The position numbers and the translations under genes were made by a program. A DNA stretch of 64,000 nt from PALSA-911 sp963839645 (GTDB lineage: Bacteria; Pseudomonadota; Alphaproteobacteria; Acetobacterales; Acetobacteraceae). The stretch lies in the NCBI GenBank assembly GCA_963839645.1, contig CAWIVZ010000001.1:1302001-1366000 (forward strand), in the 5' to 3' direction. Of the stretch, positions 16,341 to 27,222 are shown piece by piece. Position 1 is the first letter of the stretch. Each line of letters starts with the position of its first letter. Below the pieces are notes generated by a model. The model saw nothing but the letters and a program-made list of their open reading frames with translations, had not been told where the DNA came from and searched no databases.

Positions 16341-16378
16341 GATCGCTTCGCGATTTCAGTCAGGCTGATATTGCTCTA
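16341..16378. repeat. GATCGCT...GATATTGCTCTA repeat at a gene 3' end
   Basis: GATCGCT, 19-20 bases, then GATATTGCTCT: the same ends as the reverse complement of 430-477. On the reverse strand it begins TAGAGCAATATC, and its TAG is the stop codon of the methyltransferase gene. It lies directly beside the IS630 right end. Confidence 0.55.
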
Positions 16379-17173
16379 TGCGATGGCATGGGCCAGGCGT
16401 AGCTGGATCGGGGAATTCATCAGCACCCCCGCCGCATTCCTGTTCTCAAGATCCGGGGTGCAGCCGACAAAGCGGTCAGCGTTCACGGACTGGAATCCGG
16501 CCGCCTTGAACCAGTGCTCGAACAGGACCTTGTTCGGCTGCGCCCAGCTCACGCGGTCCACGTGGAAAAACGGATATTGGGCGCACGGCCAGGGGCTGTC
16601 GTCATGGTCAACCCAGGTCTGGTGCACGGCAACGCATACGCCGCGGCAGACGGAATGAGCCGCGCGAAGAACACCAATCGGATCGCGCACATGCTGCAGG
16701 ATATTGCAGGCCAGAACGACATCGAACGGCTCGGCAAACAGTTCCGGCGCGTCATAGAACTTGCCGTTCACGAACTTCACCTGGCTGCCGAGGATTTGAT
16801 GCATCGCCCAGAAGGATGGCGAATGCGGCCCATCCCAGATCGACTTGCCCGCAACGACCCGATCGGGCGCCCGATCGGGCGGCGTGTAGCGGTCGACGCC
16901 ATAGACATCGAAATCGCCATAGCCGCGAGACTCCAGAACCGTCACATCCGCACCCAGCGACTCCAGATAGAACGAGAACCATCCCGAAGCCGGGCCAAGG
17001 TCGAGCACCCGCTTGCCGCGCATATCCGGGAATTGGTAGCCGGCGATATCGGTCTGGATAGACCAGTCACCGCCGATTTTCACGCCATTCGATAGATCGA
17101 ACGAATGATAGAAATGCTTTCCCTTCGCGATCTCCAGACATTCCTGTGGCGATCTATTCGTATGAAACTGCAT
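16376..17173 (-). CDS. Class I SAM-dependent methyltransferase
   Basis: 265 residues. The SAM-binding motif I is VLDLGPASGWFSFYLE, with the acidic residue at the end of beta-2 in VTVLESRGYGD, and motif IV-like FDVVLACNILQHVRDP. The N-terminal region (FYHSFDLSNGVKIGGDWS) and the layout recall the CmoB-like/DUF1698 group, often found in secondary-metabolite and glycan clusters. It is 66 bases downstream of the alpha-oxoamine synthase on the same strand, so it is probably the third gene of the PKS operon. It would methylate the PKS-derived product or its head group. The stop codon is inside a palindromic repeat. Confidence 0.88.
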   Translation of the reverse strand: MQFHTNRSPQECLEIAKGKHFYHSFDLSNGVKIGGDWSIQTDIAGYQFPDMRGKRVLDLGPASGWFSFYLESLGADVTVLESRGYGDFDVYGVDRYTPPDRAPDRVVAGKSIWDGPHSPSFWAMHQILGSQVKFVNGKFYDAPELFAEPFDVVLACNILQHVRDPIGVLRAAHSVCRGVCVAVHQTWVDHDDSPWPCAQYPFFHVDRVSWAQPNKVLFEHWFKAAGFQSVNADRFVGCTPDLENRNAAGVLMNSPIQLRLAHAIA

Positions 17174-17239
17174 CCATCTTCTCCCTGCACCGAACCGAAA
17201 TCCGTATCCATGGCGTTATCCAGCTGCCGAACGTCCCGC

Positions 17240-18625
17240 TCATTCCCGTCGCATGGCAAGGCGCGCCGAGAGTTCTGCGACGTCGAGCTTCATCCGCTCT
17301 ACCTCCGCGATCGTCGATGCGGCCTCAGCCACGGCCCGGCGGATTGCCTCGGGCTCATGCGATGCGGAAAGAAAGAACCGCAGCCTGGCCGACTGCTCCG
17401 GCACAGCTGGATGCAGGATGGGCTGCACGTTAATCCCGCGGCGGAACAACAGGTCGGCCACGCGGGCTGCCTTGATCGAGCTGCCGATAATCAGCGGAAC
17501 GATCGCCGCCCCCACCGAAGACCCGGTGTCCAATCCGGCCGCCTTGGCGCATTGGAGGAACAGGCTGGCATTCGCCCCCAGGCGCTGTGTCCGCCACGGC
17601 TCCTCGCGCATCACCCGCAGCGCTTCCAGCGCGGCCGCGGCCGTCGGGGCGGGCATACCCACCGAATACACGAACCCCGGCGCGGAATAGCGCAGGTAGT
17701 CGATCAGGTCGCGCGGCCCCGCGATATACCCGCCGCACGCACAGAGCGTCTTGCTCAAGGTGCCCATCCAGATGTCGACATCGGACGGATCCACACCGCA
17801 ATGCTCCGCGAGGCCGCGGCCGGTGACGCCGAGCACGCCGAGGGAATGCGCCTCGTCCACCATCAGCCAGGCGCCATGCTTTCGGGTGACCGCGAGCACT
17901 GCCGTCAGGTCCGGCCGGTCGCCATCCATGCTGTAATGGCCTTCCACGACCACCAGCACCCGCCTGGTCCGCTGGCCCACGGAGCGCAACGCCTGGTCCA
18001 GAGCCTGCACGTCGTTATGCGCGAACGGCACCCGCTGCGCTCCGGATAGCAGCGCCCCCTGGATGATGCTGTTATGCGCCAGGGCGTCATGCACGATGGC
18101 ATCCCCCGCGCCCAGCAGATGCGCGATCACCGTCACGTTGGTCGCGTGCCCGCTGACCAGCGCCAGGCAGTCCTCGGCTTCGTAGACCTCGGCCAGCGCC
18201 GCCTCAAGTTCCCGATGAACCGGCCGCTCGCCGGCGACCATGCGGCTGGCGGAAACCGACGTGCCGTGGCGCCGCATCGCCGCCGTCGCCGCCTCCAGCA
18301 GGCGCGGATCGCCGTTCAGACCCAGATAATCATAGGAAACGAAATTGGCGAGAACCCGCCCGCCGACGGACGTATCGGCCCCGGCTATGCCGTCATGCAC
18401 ACGGAAGAACGGATTGTCGATCTGCAACAGCTTGCCGGCATCGCGGATATGCTGCAGTTCCCGGCGCGCCTGCAGGTCACCCAGCGGTTGACGGGGACGG
18501 ATCGGCGCGATCGCGGCCTCGGCCCGCCCCTCCTGCCGGTTGCTGCGGTGCCGGTGAACCAGCCGGTCGAGCAGCTGCGCCCGCGCCTCCCCCGCAAGGC
18601 CGAAAGCGGAGCGAGGAAAGGTCAT
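17240..18625 (-). CDS. Alpha-oxoamine synthase (AONS/serine palmitoyltransferase-like)
   Basis: 461 residues, PLP fold type I. FVSYDYLGLNGDPRL opens the catalytic core, followed by GTSVSASRMVAGERPVHREL, ALVSGHATNVT, VVEGHYSMDGD and the PLP-ring Asp in LMVDEAHSLGVLG. The Schiff-base Lys is in GTLSKTLCACGGYIAG. The ~45-residue N-terminal extension is arginine-rich. The family condenses an amino acid with an acyl thioester and releases CO2. Its ATG overlaps the PKS stop (ATGA) directly after the ACP, so the acyl donor is very likely the polyketide on that ACP. The product would be an alpha-amino ketone such as a 3-ketosphinganine analogue. Which amino acid it uses is not shown by the sequence. 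Confidence 0.92.
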   Translation of the reverse strand: MTFPRSAFGLAGEARAQLLDRLVHRHRSNRQEGRAEAAIAPIRPRQPLGDLQARRELQHIRDAGKLLQIDNPFFRVHDGIAGADTSVGGRVLANFVSYDYLGLNGDPRLLEAATAAMRRHGTSVSASRMVAGERPVHRELEAALAEVYEAEDCLALVSGHATNVTVIAHLLGAGDAIVHDALAHNSIIQGALLSGAQRVPFAHNDVQALDQALRSVGQRTRRVLVVVEGHYSMDGDRPDLTAVLAVTRKHGAWLMVDEAHSLGVLGVTGRGLAEHCGVDPSDVDIWMGTLSKTLCACGGYIAGPRDLIDYLRYSAPGFVYSVGMPAPTAAAALEALRVMREEPWRTQRLGANASLFLQCAKAAGLDTGSSVGAAIVPLIIGSSIKAARVADLLFRRGINVQPILHPAVPEQSARLRFFLSASHEPEAIRRAVAEAASTIAEVERMKLDVAELSARLAMRRE

Positions 18626-21600
18626 GACGTTCGTCCGATGGATCGCCGGCTGGCGGCAGGCAGAAGAACGAGGCTCCCCTCAGGCGCCGGCGGTTGGGAG
18701 GCAAACACCGTCCGGCGTGCCGACTCTCCCTCATGGCGCAGCAGAACGGCGCCAAGATCGCGGGCGGCGTCGGAATGATCGGGGCCGGCGTCCCTGGCCC
18801 GCATGGCCTGCTGCATCTGATCCGCCAGCCGGCGCAGGGTGCTGGTCATTGCCAGCGCCACCAGCGGTCGCTGCCCACCCAACCGCTGCTCCAGCGCCAG
18901 CTGCAGTTCCACCGCCATCAGGGAATCCACCCCGAACTCCAGGATCGCGCGATCCGGGTCGATGGCAGCCTGTGGCTGCTTCAGAATCACCGAGAGCTCT
19001 TCCACCAAAACCCGCAGGATGGCCTGCGAGGCTTCCGGCGGCGACAGTTCGGCGATCCGCGCGCCGATCGAACCTTCGCCACGGTCCATGCCGGCCTCAG
19101 CCGGCATCTCCGACCAGTACGGCGCGGCAAGGCCCGGCAGCTGCCGGCGGACATGGCCCCAATCCACGATGCCGATGCCAGCGATACATTGGCCGCTGCG
19201 CAGCAGGCCCGGCAGCGCCTCCAGCGCCTGGGCCGCACGCATATGCGGGGTTCCCATCATCTTGGACAGCATCGAGCTGACACGGGTTTCACGCGCCAGG
19301 TAACCGGCATCGCCGATCGGCCCCCACATCACCGCCAGCGCCGGCAGCCCCTCGGCGCCGCGCCGCTCCACCAGCGCCTCAAGCGCCGCGTTGGCCGCGA
19401 TGTAGCTGGCCTGACCCGGCGTGCCGAGCACGGTCGTGATGGAGGAGAACAGAATGAAGATATCCAGCGTGTCGCCACGCGTCAGGCGATCCAGCGCCAG
19501 CGCCCCGGCCAGCTTCGGGCGGATCACCCGATCGAAGCGCGCGGCATCGAGGTCCGCCAGCTGGGCGTCGTCCAGCACCATCGCGGCATGCACGACGCCG
19601 CGCAACGCCCCCGCGGTCTCGCGGATCGCCGCCAGCACATCGGCAAGCCGGCGCGGATCGGCCACGTCGCATCGATAGGCACGGGCATCGACCCCGAGCC
19701 GGGCAAAGCCGGCAATCGTTTCCGCCGCCCCCGGCGTTTGCGCCCCCTGCCTGGAGATCAACGCCAGCTTGCGCGCGCCGTGGCGCACCAGGAAATGCGC
19801 CGCCTCCAGCCCGAAGCCGGCCAATCCGCCGGTAACGACATAGACCCCGTCCGGCTCCGCCAGGAACTCGGCCTGGGCCGGCAGGCCAGGCGTCGGCTCC
19901 GGCAGCAGCACGATCTTGCCGACATGCCCGGACGCCTGCAGCAGGCGAAACGCGTCGGTCACCTCGGCAAAGCCGAAGGCCCGATAGGGCAGCGCCCGCA
20001 ATTGCCCGGCCTCCAGCAGGGCCTCGACCTCCGCCAGCACCGCCATGCCGGTGCCGGGCCGGTGCGCCATCAGCTCGTCCATGTCGATCGCGAAATAGGC
20101 GGCGTTATGGCGCAGCGGCCGAATGCCGATCTGGGAGTTGCGATACAGATCGCGCTTGCCGATCTCCAGGAAACGGCCGAAGGGACGCAGCAGCCGCACG
20201 CTCTGTTTCATCAACTCGCCGCTCAGCGAGTTCAGCACCACGTCCACGCCGCCGCCATCCGTGGCCGCCAGGATGTCATCGACGAACGACGTGCCGCGGC
20301 TGTCGAACACGCCAGCGACACCCAGCCGGCGCAGCAGCTCTCGGCGCATCGAGGAACCGGCGGTCGCAAACACCACCGCGCCCTTTTGCAGCGCATACTG
20401 GATGGCGGCCAGGCCGACCGCGCCGGCGCCGCCATGGATCAGCACGCGTTCGCCGGCCTGCAACCGTGCCAGATGCGACAGCCCATAGACGGCGGTCATG
20501 AACGCGACCGGGATCGTCACAGCGGCGGCGAAAGACAGCTCTGCGGGCAGGCGCATGACCGCGTGGCGCCGGGTCACGACATGCGTGGCCAGGGCCGATG
20601 GCGCAACCGCCATGACCCGATCGCCGATCCGGACATCGTCCACGCCCTCCCCGACGGCCAGGACGGTGCCAGCGCATTCGAGCCCCAGCGATGGACCGCT
20701 GAAACCCATCCAGCAGAGCCTCGTCGGGCAACAGGCCCTGCGCCCACATCACATCGCGGAAGTTGAGCGCCGCCGCACCGACCTCGATGGCAATCTCGCC
20801 GGGTCCCGGCGGGGTTCGCTCCAGCGGTCGCCAGGCGAGCGACCCGAGCAGTCCCGGACGCAGGATATCGAGCCGGCGCGGGCCGGCGTCGGGCGCCGGC
20901 GGCGGCAGTCGGCGCTGCAATCGCGGCACCAGCCGGCCGGCCGGGGTCCAGTAGATCTCCTGCTCGGCATCGGGGTCGGCGAGCTCACGGCGAATGCAGG
21001 CGCCGGCTTCGGCGTCGGGCAGGCCGGGGTCGATGCACAATATCCGGCAGGCCAGGTCCGGCAGCTCGTTCGCCGCTACCCGCCGCAGGCCCCGAACCGC
21101 GGCAGCCGTCATCGCCCCGCGCGGACCGGCGCGGCAGATCAGCCACAGGCGCGCCCCGCCGGCGCCGGGCATGGCGAGCAGGACACGAACGATACGCACC
21201 AGGAATGCCGCCAGCCGCTCCGTCGCCGCCGCGTCGAGATCCGGAACCACCAGCAACAGGTCCCGCAACGGTTCCGCCAGCAGGCCCGGCCGCAAAACCT
21301 CCAGCGCCGTCAACGGCAGAACCGCGAGCGCGCCATGCTCCCCCGACAGCGCCGCAGCTAGCGCGTCGCCGGGCTCGGCCATGACCAGGCAGCCCGCTCC
21401 CAGCGAAGCTGACTCGTCCGCCGCCCCGCCCGGTGCCCCGCCCGGCGCTTCAAGCGTCCGCTCCGGTCGTCGTGAGCCGGTCAGCAGAACCGCCGGCCAA
21501 AGCTCTCCGCCCAGCGGCGTAGCCGTAACGCCGGCAAGGCCCGCCCGCGCAAGTTGCTCACGACAGGCGTCCGGGCCAGGAAGCCGGAAGCGCGCCACGC

Positions 21601-24600
21601 CATCATCGTCCAGCCCGAACAGGAAATCCGCCAGGCGGCTCGAGCACGGCTCAGCGGCAATCCAAACGCCGCCAGGCGACAACAACCCGGCCAACGCCTC
21701 GCGGCGTCCTTCGTTCGTCCGCACCCAGGGCGCCGTTCAGCGCATACAGGCTCAGGACAAGGTCGCAACTTCCCGGCGCGCCGTCCGCCGGCCATTCCAT
21801 CGCCACCGCACCTGGTGTCCCGGCCAGCAACTCGGCGATCGCCTCGGGCGGATCCCCGGCCGACGTTATGGCCACCAGGCCCGAGGGAACGGCGCGGCCG
21901 AAAACACGCTCCACGATCCGGCGCAGCAGAGGTTCGTGCAGGGCCCCGGCGACGGCGACGCGCAGACAGCGTTCCGCCGGCCAATTCGCGATAAACCGGT
22001 CCAATGCCGACAGCAGCGCCGCCTGCGCCCGGGCACCGGAAGGAGAGGCGAACAGGATCTGCTCGCGCAACGCCGAGGACAATCCGTGCCCGGCCCCCAC
22101 GGGTTCGCCGCTTGCGAGGTTTTCCTCCAGCATCCGGCCGATCCCGGCCAGCAGCGTGCACTCCGCGCCGGCCTGCGGCACGTCGAAGAACAGCGACCGC
22201 CAGATCTCCTCGCTCGGGGGAAGGCCGGTCGTCTCGCTCAGCTTCCAGGCGCCGCCGACATGCTCGGCCAGCCCGTCCTCGGCAAGCCACCGCAGCGCCC
22301 CCGCCGCCAGAGGGTAGCGATCGATGCCAGCGGGGAGAAGCCCGCCGTCCCCTGCGGCCAGCTTCTGCAGGGCCTCGAACACCGAGGCGGCCATGAAGGC
22401 ATCGGCCATCAGCACGGTGGCCGGGATGTCCTCGGCGCTTTGTGTCCAGCCGCCATACCACTCGGCCCGCGGCGCCGCGCCCAAGGCGGGCTGCCTCGAA
22501 CTGGGCACATAGGCGGTCCAGAACGACGTGGTGTCCGACACTTCTTTGGCCACGGGCAAGGCGACGAACCAGCAATCGGCCAATTCCGCCACCACCTCAT
22601 CCGCCGCATTGATCAGGGCGATATCGGCACGGACGGAGCGGCTGCCGACATGACGCACATGCAGCGCGGCCTGGCTGGGCCGGGCATCGCGTGGTTGCAA
22701 CAGCCGGATGCTGCCGAAGCGCCACGGCACCACCGGAACGACCGGCTGCCCCCGCCCCGGGTCGGCAACCAGCGCCAGCAGGCCCTGCAAACAGCCATCG
22801 AGCAAGGCCGGATCCAGCAGATAGCCGCACGTGTCGCGTCCGGTTTCCGGCAAAACCAGATGCACGACGCCCTCGGTGGCGCTGACGCGCTGCACGCTGC
22901 CCACCGTGCGGAAGGCCGGGCCGTATTGCAGGCGCAGCGTTTCAGCCGCCTGATACACGGCGGCGGCATCCAAGGTCTCGCAAGCCCCTGTCGCGTCGAT
23001 ACGCGCCAGGACAGCCCGGCCGCTCGTCCGCCGCAGAACGCGTCCGGTCGCATGCACGAGCAGCGCGTCCTCGGACAGCCGGGCACGGCTGGCGAGTTGC
23101 CACGCCCCGTCCGGCCCCAGCTTCACCCGGCAGTCGCGGATCCCGTCGGGCGGCAACACCAGCGGGTGCGCGATTTCGAGGTCCTGGACCTCCAGCACCG
23201 CGGCATCGTCGTGGCCGGCCCGCGCGGCGGCGAAGGCCATCTCGATCATCGCCGCCGCCGGCAGCAGGACAGCGCCGTTCACGACATGATCGGCCAGCCA
23301 CGGATCGGTCGTCGTCGACAGATGCGACGACCATGCCTCCGGCAACGGCCCGTCGCGAAAGCCGAGCAACGGATGGTCGTGGACGGGATTGACCACCTCC
23401 ACCGCCTCGATCGTCGGCTCCGCCGCGAAGCACTGGAACTGCCAGGGATAGGCCGGCAGGCCGCGCGCCGTCGCGAAGCCCGCGAGGGACACGGCGCCGG
23501 CGATGCTCGCCCCGGCGACGTGGCATCTCGCCGCGATGATCGCGAACGGGTCTGTGCCGGCGGCTTGCCGCGACAGCGATGCCAGCACCGTGCCGGGCAG
23601 GCCGGCCCGGCGCAGGCCTTCCCGCATCGGCGCCTGCAACACCGGCTGCGGCCCCACCTCCAGGAAAATCCGCGCCCCGCCGCCGATCAACCGATCCAGC
23701 GCCGCGCTGAACAGAACCGGCTGGCGGACATTCCGCCACCAATAAGTGCCATCGAGCCGGTCATCGCCCCGCAGGTCGTCCCCGACCAAGGCCCCCGTCA
23801 CGGTTGAAACCAGCGTGCCGTTGGGCATGGACGGCTCCAGATCGGCCAATTCGGCGAGCAAAGGGCCGTGGATCGGCTCCATGACCGGGCTGTGGAACGC
23901 GTAGTCGAGGTCCAACCGGGTGAACATCCAATCGTTCGCCTCGAAGACCTGGCGCAACGCCTCCAGCGCCGCGTTCGGGCCCGCGACCGTTACCGACGCG
24001 TTCCCGTTGACGGCCGCGATGGCGATGGGCAGTCGCGCGATCTCGATGGCTTCCTGTACCTGCGCGGTGTCCAGGCCAACCACCGCCATGCCGCCCATGC
24101 CGTGCGTCGCCTCCTGCGCCAGGCTGCGGGCGACGATCACCCGGCACGCCTGTTCCAGGCTCAGCGCGCCGGCGGCCCAGGCGGCGGCGACCTCGCCGGC
24201 GCTATGGCCGGCGAACGCGCCAGGAAGTACGCCATGCTCGCGCAGCGCGCCGACGCTGGCCACCTGCACCGCAAACAGCAAGGGCTGCGCCACGTCGGTA
24301 TGGCGCAGCGCCTCCGGCGCGACGCCATGCCGCAGCCGCGCCGCGACGGACCAGCCAAGCCGCGCCGCGAGCAGCCGGTCCACCTCCGCCAGCGCGGCGC
24401 GGAAAGCCGGGCTGTGCGCCATCGCGTCCTGCGCCATTCCGGCCCATTGGCTGCCATTGCCGGAGAATATGAAGGCAAGCTCTCCGCTGACCGCCGTGCC
24501 GGCCGCGATCCCGGCGGAGGCTTCGCCGCCTAGCCAGGCATCCAGGCGGGTGGCGAGTTCCCGCGCAGATCCGGCGGCGACGGCCAGGCGCTGGGAATGG

Positions 24601-26057
24601 TGCTGACGGCGATGCGCCGCGCCGCGCAGCAGGCCGGGAAGACGCTCACCCGGCGTCTGACCAAGCGTTTCTCGCCAGCTGGCCGCCAAGGCCCGCAGGG
24701 CTGCCTCACTACGCGCCGATAGCAGCAGCGGCATCGCCGCATTCGAAACAGAATCCGGCGCGACCCTGACCGGCGCGGCTTCCAGGATGGCGTTCGCATT
24801 GGTGCCGCCGAAGCCGAAAGAGTTGATGCCGGCGATCACGCCGGCCGGCCCGGCCACCAGCGGCCGCCGTTCGGCGACGATTTCGAGATGAAGGTCGGCA
24901 AATGGAATTTCGGGATTAGGTGTCTCGAAATGCAGCGAGGCCGGGATCGCGCCCTGCTCGAACGCCACGATCAGCTTCAGCAGGCCGGCGATGCCGCTGG
25001 CGGGTTCGAGGTGCCCGATATTGGACTTCACCGACCCGATGGGCAGCGGCCGCGAACGATGCCGGCCGAGCGCCTCGCCGATGGCCCGCGCCTCGATCGG
25101 ATCGCCGACCGGTGTGCCGGTGCCGTGTGCCTCGAAATAGCAGAGATCGTTCGGGTCGACGTCGAACCCGCGATAGACCTGCCGCAACAGCGCCGCCTGC
25201 GCCTGCGGATTGGGCAACGAGAACCCGTTGGTCCGCCCGTCCGAGTTCATCCCGGTGCCGCGGATCACGGCGCGGATGTCGTCGCCATCGGCCAGCGCCG
25301 CGGCCATCGGCTTGAGCACCACGACGCCGCCGCCCTCCGCGCGGACATAGCCATCCGCCCGTGCATCGAAAGGCGAGCAGCGCCCCCGCCGCGACAGCAT
25401 GGAGGCGCGCGAGAAACCGATGAAACCCTGCGGCGCCTGCAGCACATTGACCCCGCCGACCAGCGCGACGCCGATATCGCCGTGCCGGATCGCCTCGCAC
25501 GCCAGATGCAGCGCGACCAGCGAGGAGGAACAGGCGGTATCAACCGTCAGGCTCGGGCCACGCAGGTCGAACAGGTACGAAACCCGGTTCGACAGCGACG
25601 ACAGCGACGCCCCCTGCATCGAGTACGCATCCAGCGACGCCACATCGGAAAACGAGCGGGCCGTGAAATCCCAGGACGACCCGCCGACATAGACGCCGGT
25701 GGCGCCGGAACCGGCAAGCCCGGCCAGCGGCAATCCCGCGTTCTCGATCGCCTCATAGGCCAGTTCCAACAGCAACCGTTGCTGCGGATCGACACTGACG
25801 GCCTCACGCGGGGACATGCCGAAGAATGCGGCATCGAACCGGTCGATCCGGTCCAGGCATCCGGCGGCGAACGTATAGGCCTTGCCGGGTTGGCCCGGGG
25901 AGGGATGTAGAAACCGCGCTTTGCTCCAGCGCGCCTCGGGGATTTCCGTGACCGCGTCACGGCCGGCGAGCAGCAGGTCGGAAAACTCCGCCATGCCGTT
26001 GGCGCCCGGGAGCCGGCATGCCGCGCCGATAATCGCGATGGGCTGGCGATCGTTCAA
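18622..26057 (-). pseudogene. Highly reducing type I polyketide synthase (KS-AT-DH-psiMT-ER-KR-ACP), two frameshifts in this sequence
   Basis: About 2,478 residues once two extra bases (near 21713 and 20705) are ignored. KS: active Cys176 in DTACSSSL, His311 in EAHGTGTP, His349 in NIGHLEPASG. AT: Ser619 in GHSAGEV, with YAFHSP, which favours malonyl-CoA. DH: His924 in DHVVNGAVLLP, Asp in LLDPALLDG. Next is a methyltransferase-like domain whose SAM site is degenerate (LRVAVAGALHE). ER: LNFRDVMWAQGLLPDEALLDG across the break, nucleotide motif GGAGAVGLAAI. KR: GGLAGFG, catalytic Ser/Tyr in FSSITTVLGTPGQASYIAAN. ACP: FGVDSLMAVEL. This is one fully reducing module with no docking or thioesterase domain, so probably iterative. 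Release is likely by the overlapping alpha-oxoamine synthase. All domains are otherwise intact, so the frame breaks may be sequence errors. Confidence 0.9.
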
Positions 26058-26221
26058 CGATCTAGAAGCCTTGGAAACGATGTGCCGGGCAAGCTGCGGA
26101 CTCTTTCATGACCATATCGATTGAAACCGGACCCCAGCTGCAACCAGCCGATCGGGTGTCTCGTTCGGGCACCCCGCACACCCAATTCTGGCGCTTAACG
26201 ACTGATTATCCTCTCTCATGC

Positions 26222-26272
26222 ATACAACCTATCAGGGTATTTTCTGGTTTACAATACAACTTATCGGGTTAT
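26222..26272. promoter_or_regulatory. AT-rich direct repeats in the divergent promoter region of the PKS cluster
   Basis: ATACAACCTATCAGGGTAT (26222-26240) and ATACAACTTATCGGGTTAT (26254-26272) are near-identical direct repeats 32 bases apart, about three helical turns. They lie in an AT-rich patch, exceptional for this window, between the leftward PKS operon (start 26057) and the rightward phosphatidyltransferase (about 26405). The arrangement suits cooperative binding of a regulator controlling both arms. No regulator gene lies within the cluster. Confidence 0.5.
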
Positions 26273-26404
26273 CATATCCCAATGATCGAGCCATCTCCGG
26301 CCATGCAAACGGACGCGGCGGAAAGCGAGTGCCAGCCGGCGATCGCCTCTGTTTTCACAGCGAAGCGGCCATATCCTTCGGCCGTGGCAAACACAGAAAG
26401 TCGC

Positions 26405-27218
26405 ATGCAAGACCCTCCCCTCGTGTCCCGGGTTCACCAATCCTGGCTCGCCGCAAGCGAGAAGCGTCTGCTGACCTGGCTGGCCACCAGGCTGCCCGAC
26501 ACCGTCACACCCGATCACCTGACCATCACCGGCATTTTCGGCGCGGCGCTGTGCGGCCTGGGCTATGGCGCCTCGGTCCGCTCGCCGCTGTTTCTCTGGC
26601 TCGCGATCCTCGGACTGGTGATCAATTGGCTCGGCGATTCGCTGGACGGCAGCCTGGCGCGCCACCGCCACGCCGAACGGCACCAGTACCGGCTTCTTCA
26701 TCGACCACACGACGGACATCCTGTCCCAGGTATTCATCTTCTTTGGCCTCGGGGCATCCCCCTACATGCGCCTCGACATCGCTTTCCTCGCCCTGCTCAG
26801 CTACTGGATGGCGGCCTTGATGACGTTCATCCGGGCGGTGGCGACCCAGGTCTTTCAAATCAGTTACTTCGGTATCGGACCGACGGAGATCCGCCTCGGC
26901 CTGATCGCCTACACGCTGGTACTGCTGACGCTTGGCCCTATGGAATTCGGTACCAGGCTGGGCGCGATCTCGCCGATCAGCGTGATCATCGCCTGCATCG
27001 CGGCCGGGGTCTTCGCCTCTTTCGTCCATATCGTCTGGACCGAGGGCCGCCGCCTGGCCGCGCAGGCGGAGAACCGCCGCGGCCCGGCTGCACCCCGCCT
27101 CCCGGCAACCATCCGGGTCCCGTTGGCCATCCACACCCCTGTTGCCATCCGGGCCCCCGTTGCCATCCGCACCCCGGGCCGGACGGCCGCCTGGGACTAC
27201 ACCCTCCACAGCGGCTAG
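26405..27218 (+). pseudogene. CDP-alcohol phosphatidyltransferase family protein, one frameshift
   Basis: About 270 residues after removing one C near 26690. The start is uncertain: ATG 26405 (MQDPPLVSRVHQSW) suits the domain, and an in-frame ATG at 26282 is upstream. The family motif D-x2-DG-x2-AR-x8-G-x3-D-x3-D is complete across the break: DSLDGSLAR, then G-FFI-D-HTT-D. Several membrane helices follow (IAFLALLSYWMAALMTF, GLIAYTLVLLTLG, VIIACIAAGVFASFV). These inner-membrane enzymes displace CMP from a CDP-alcohol with a hydroxyl acceptor to build phospholipid head groups. The last ~40 residues are a repetitive tail (PVAIRA/PVAIRT). It is the first gene of the right arm, and its acceptor could be the PKS-derived amino alcohol (inference). 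Confidence 0.8.
27110..27180 (+). repeat. Imperfect ~18-bp tandem repeats in a coding tail
   Basis: Units such as GTTGCCATCCGGGCCCCC recur about four times with substitutions and encode (T/A)P(V/L)AIR/H steps at the C-terminus of the phosphatidyltransferase. The unit length is a multiple of three, so copy-number change would keep the frame. Confidence 0.55.
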
Positions 27219-27222
27219 CCCG

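Noticed and set aside
18694..20766. A 690-codon rightward frame antisense to the PKS
   Set aside because: The opposite strand carries unmistakable ER, KR and ACP domains; this frame has no motif and Gln/Arg/His-rich composition.
27110..27180. Short repeats as a CRISPR array or minisatellite locus outside genes
   Set aside because: Units are contiguous, degenerate, multiples of three and in frame with the phosphatidyltransferase tail; there are no spacers.
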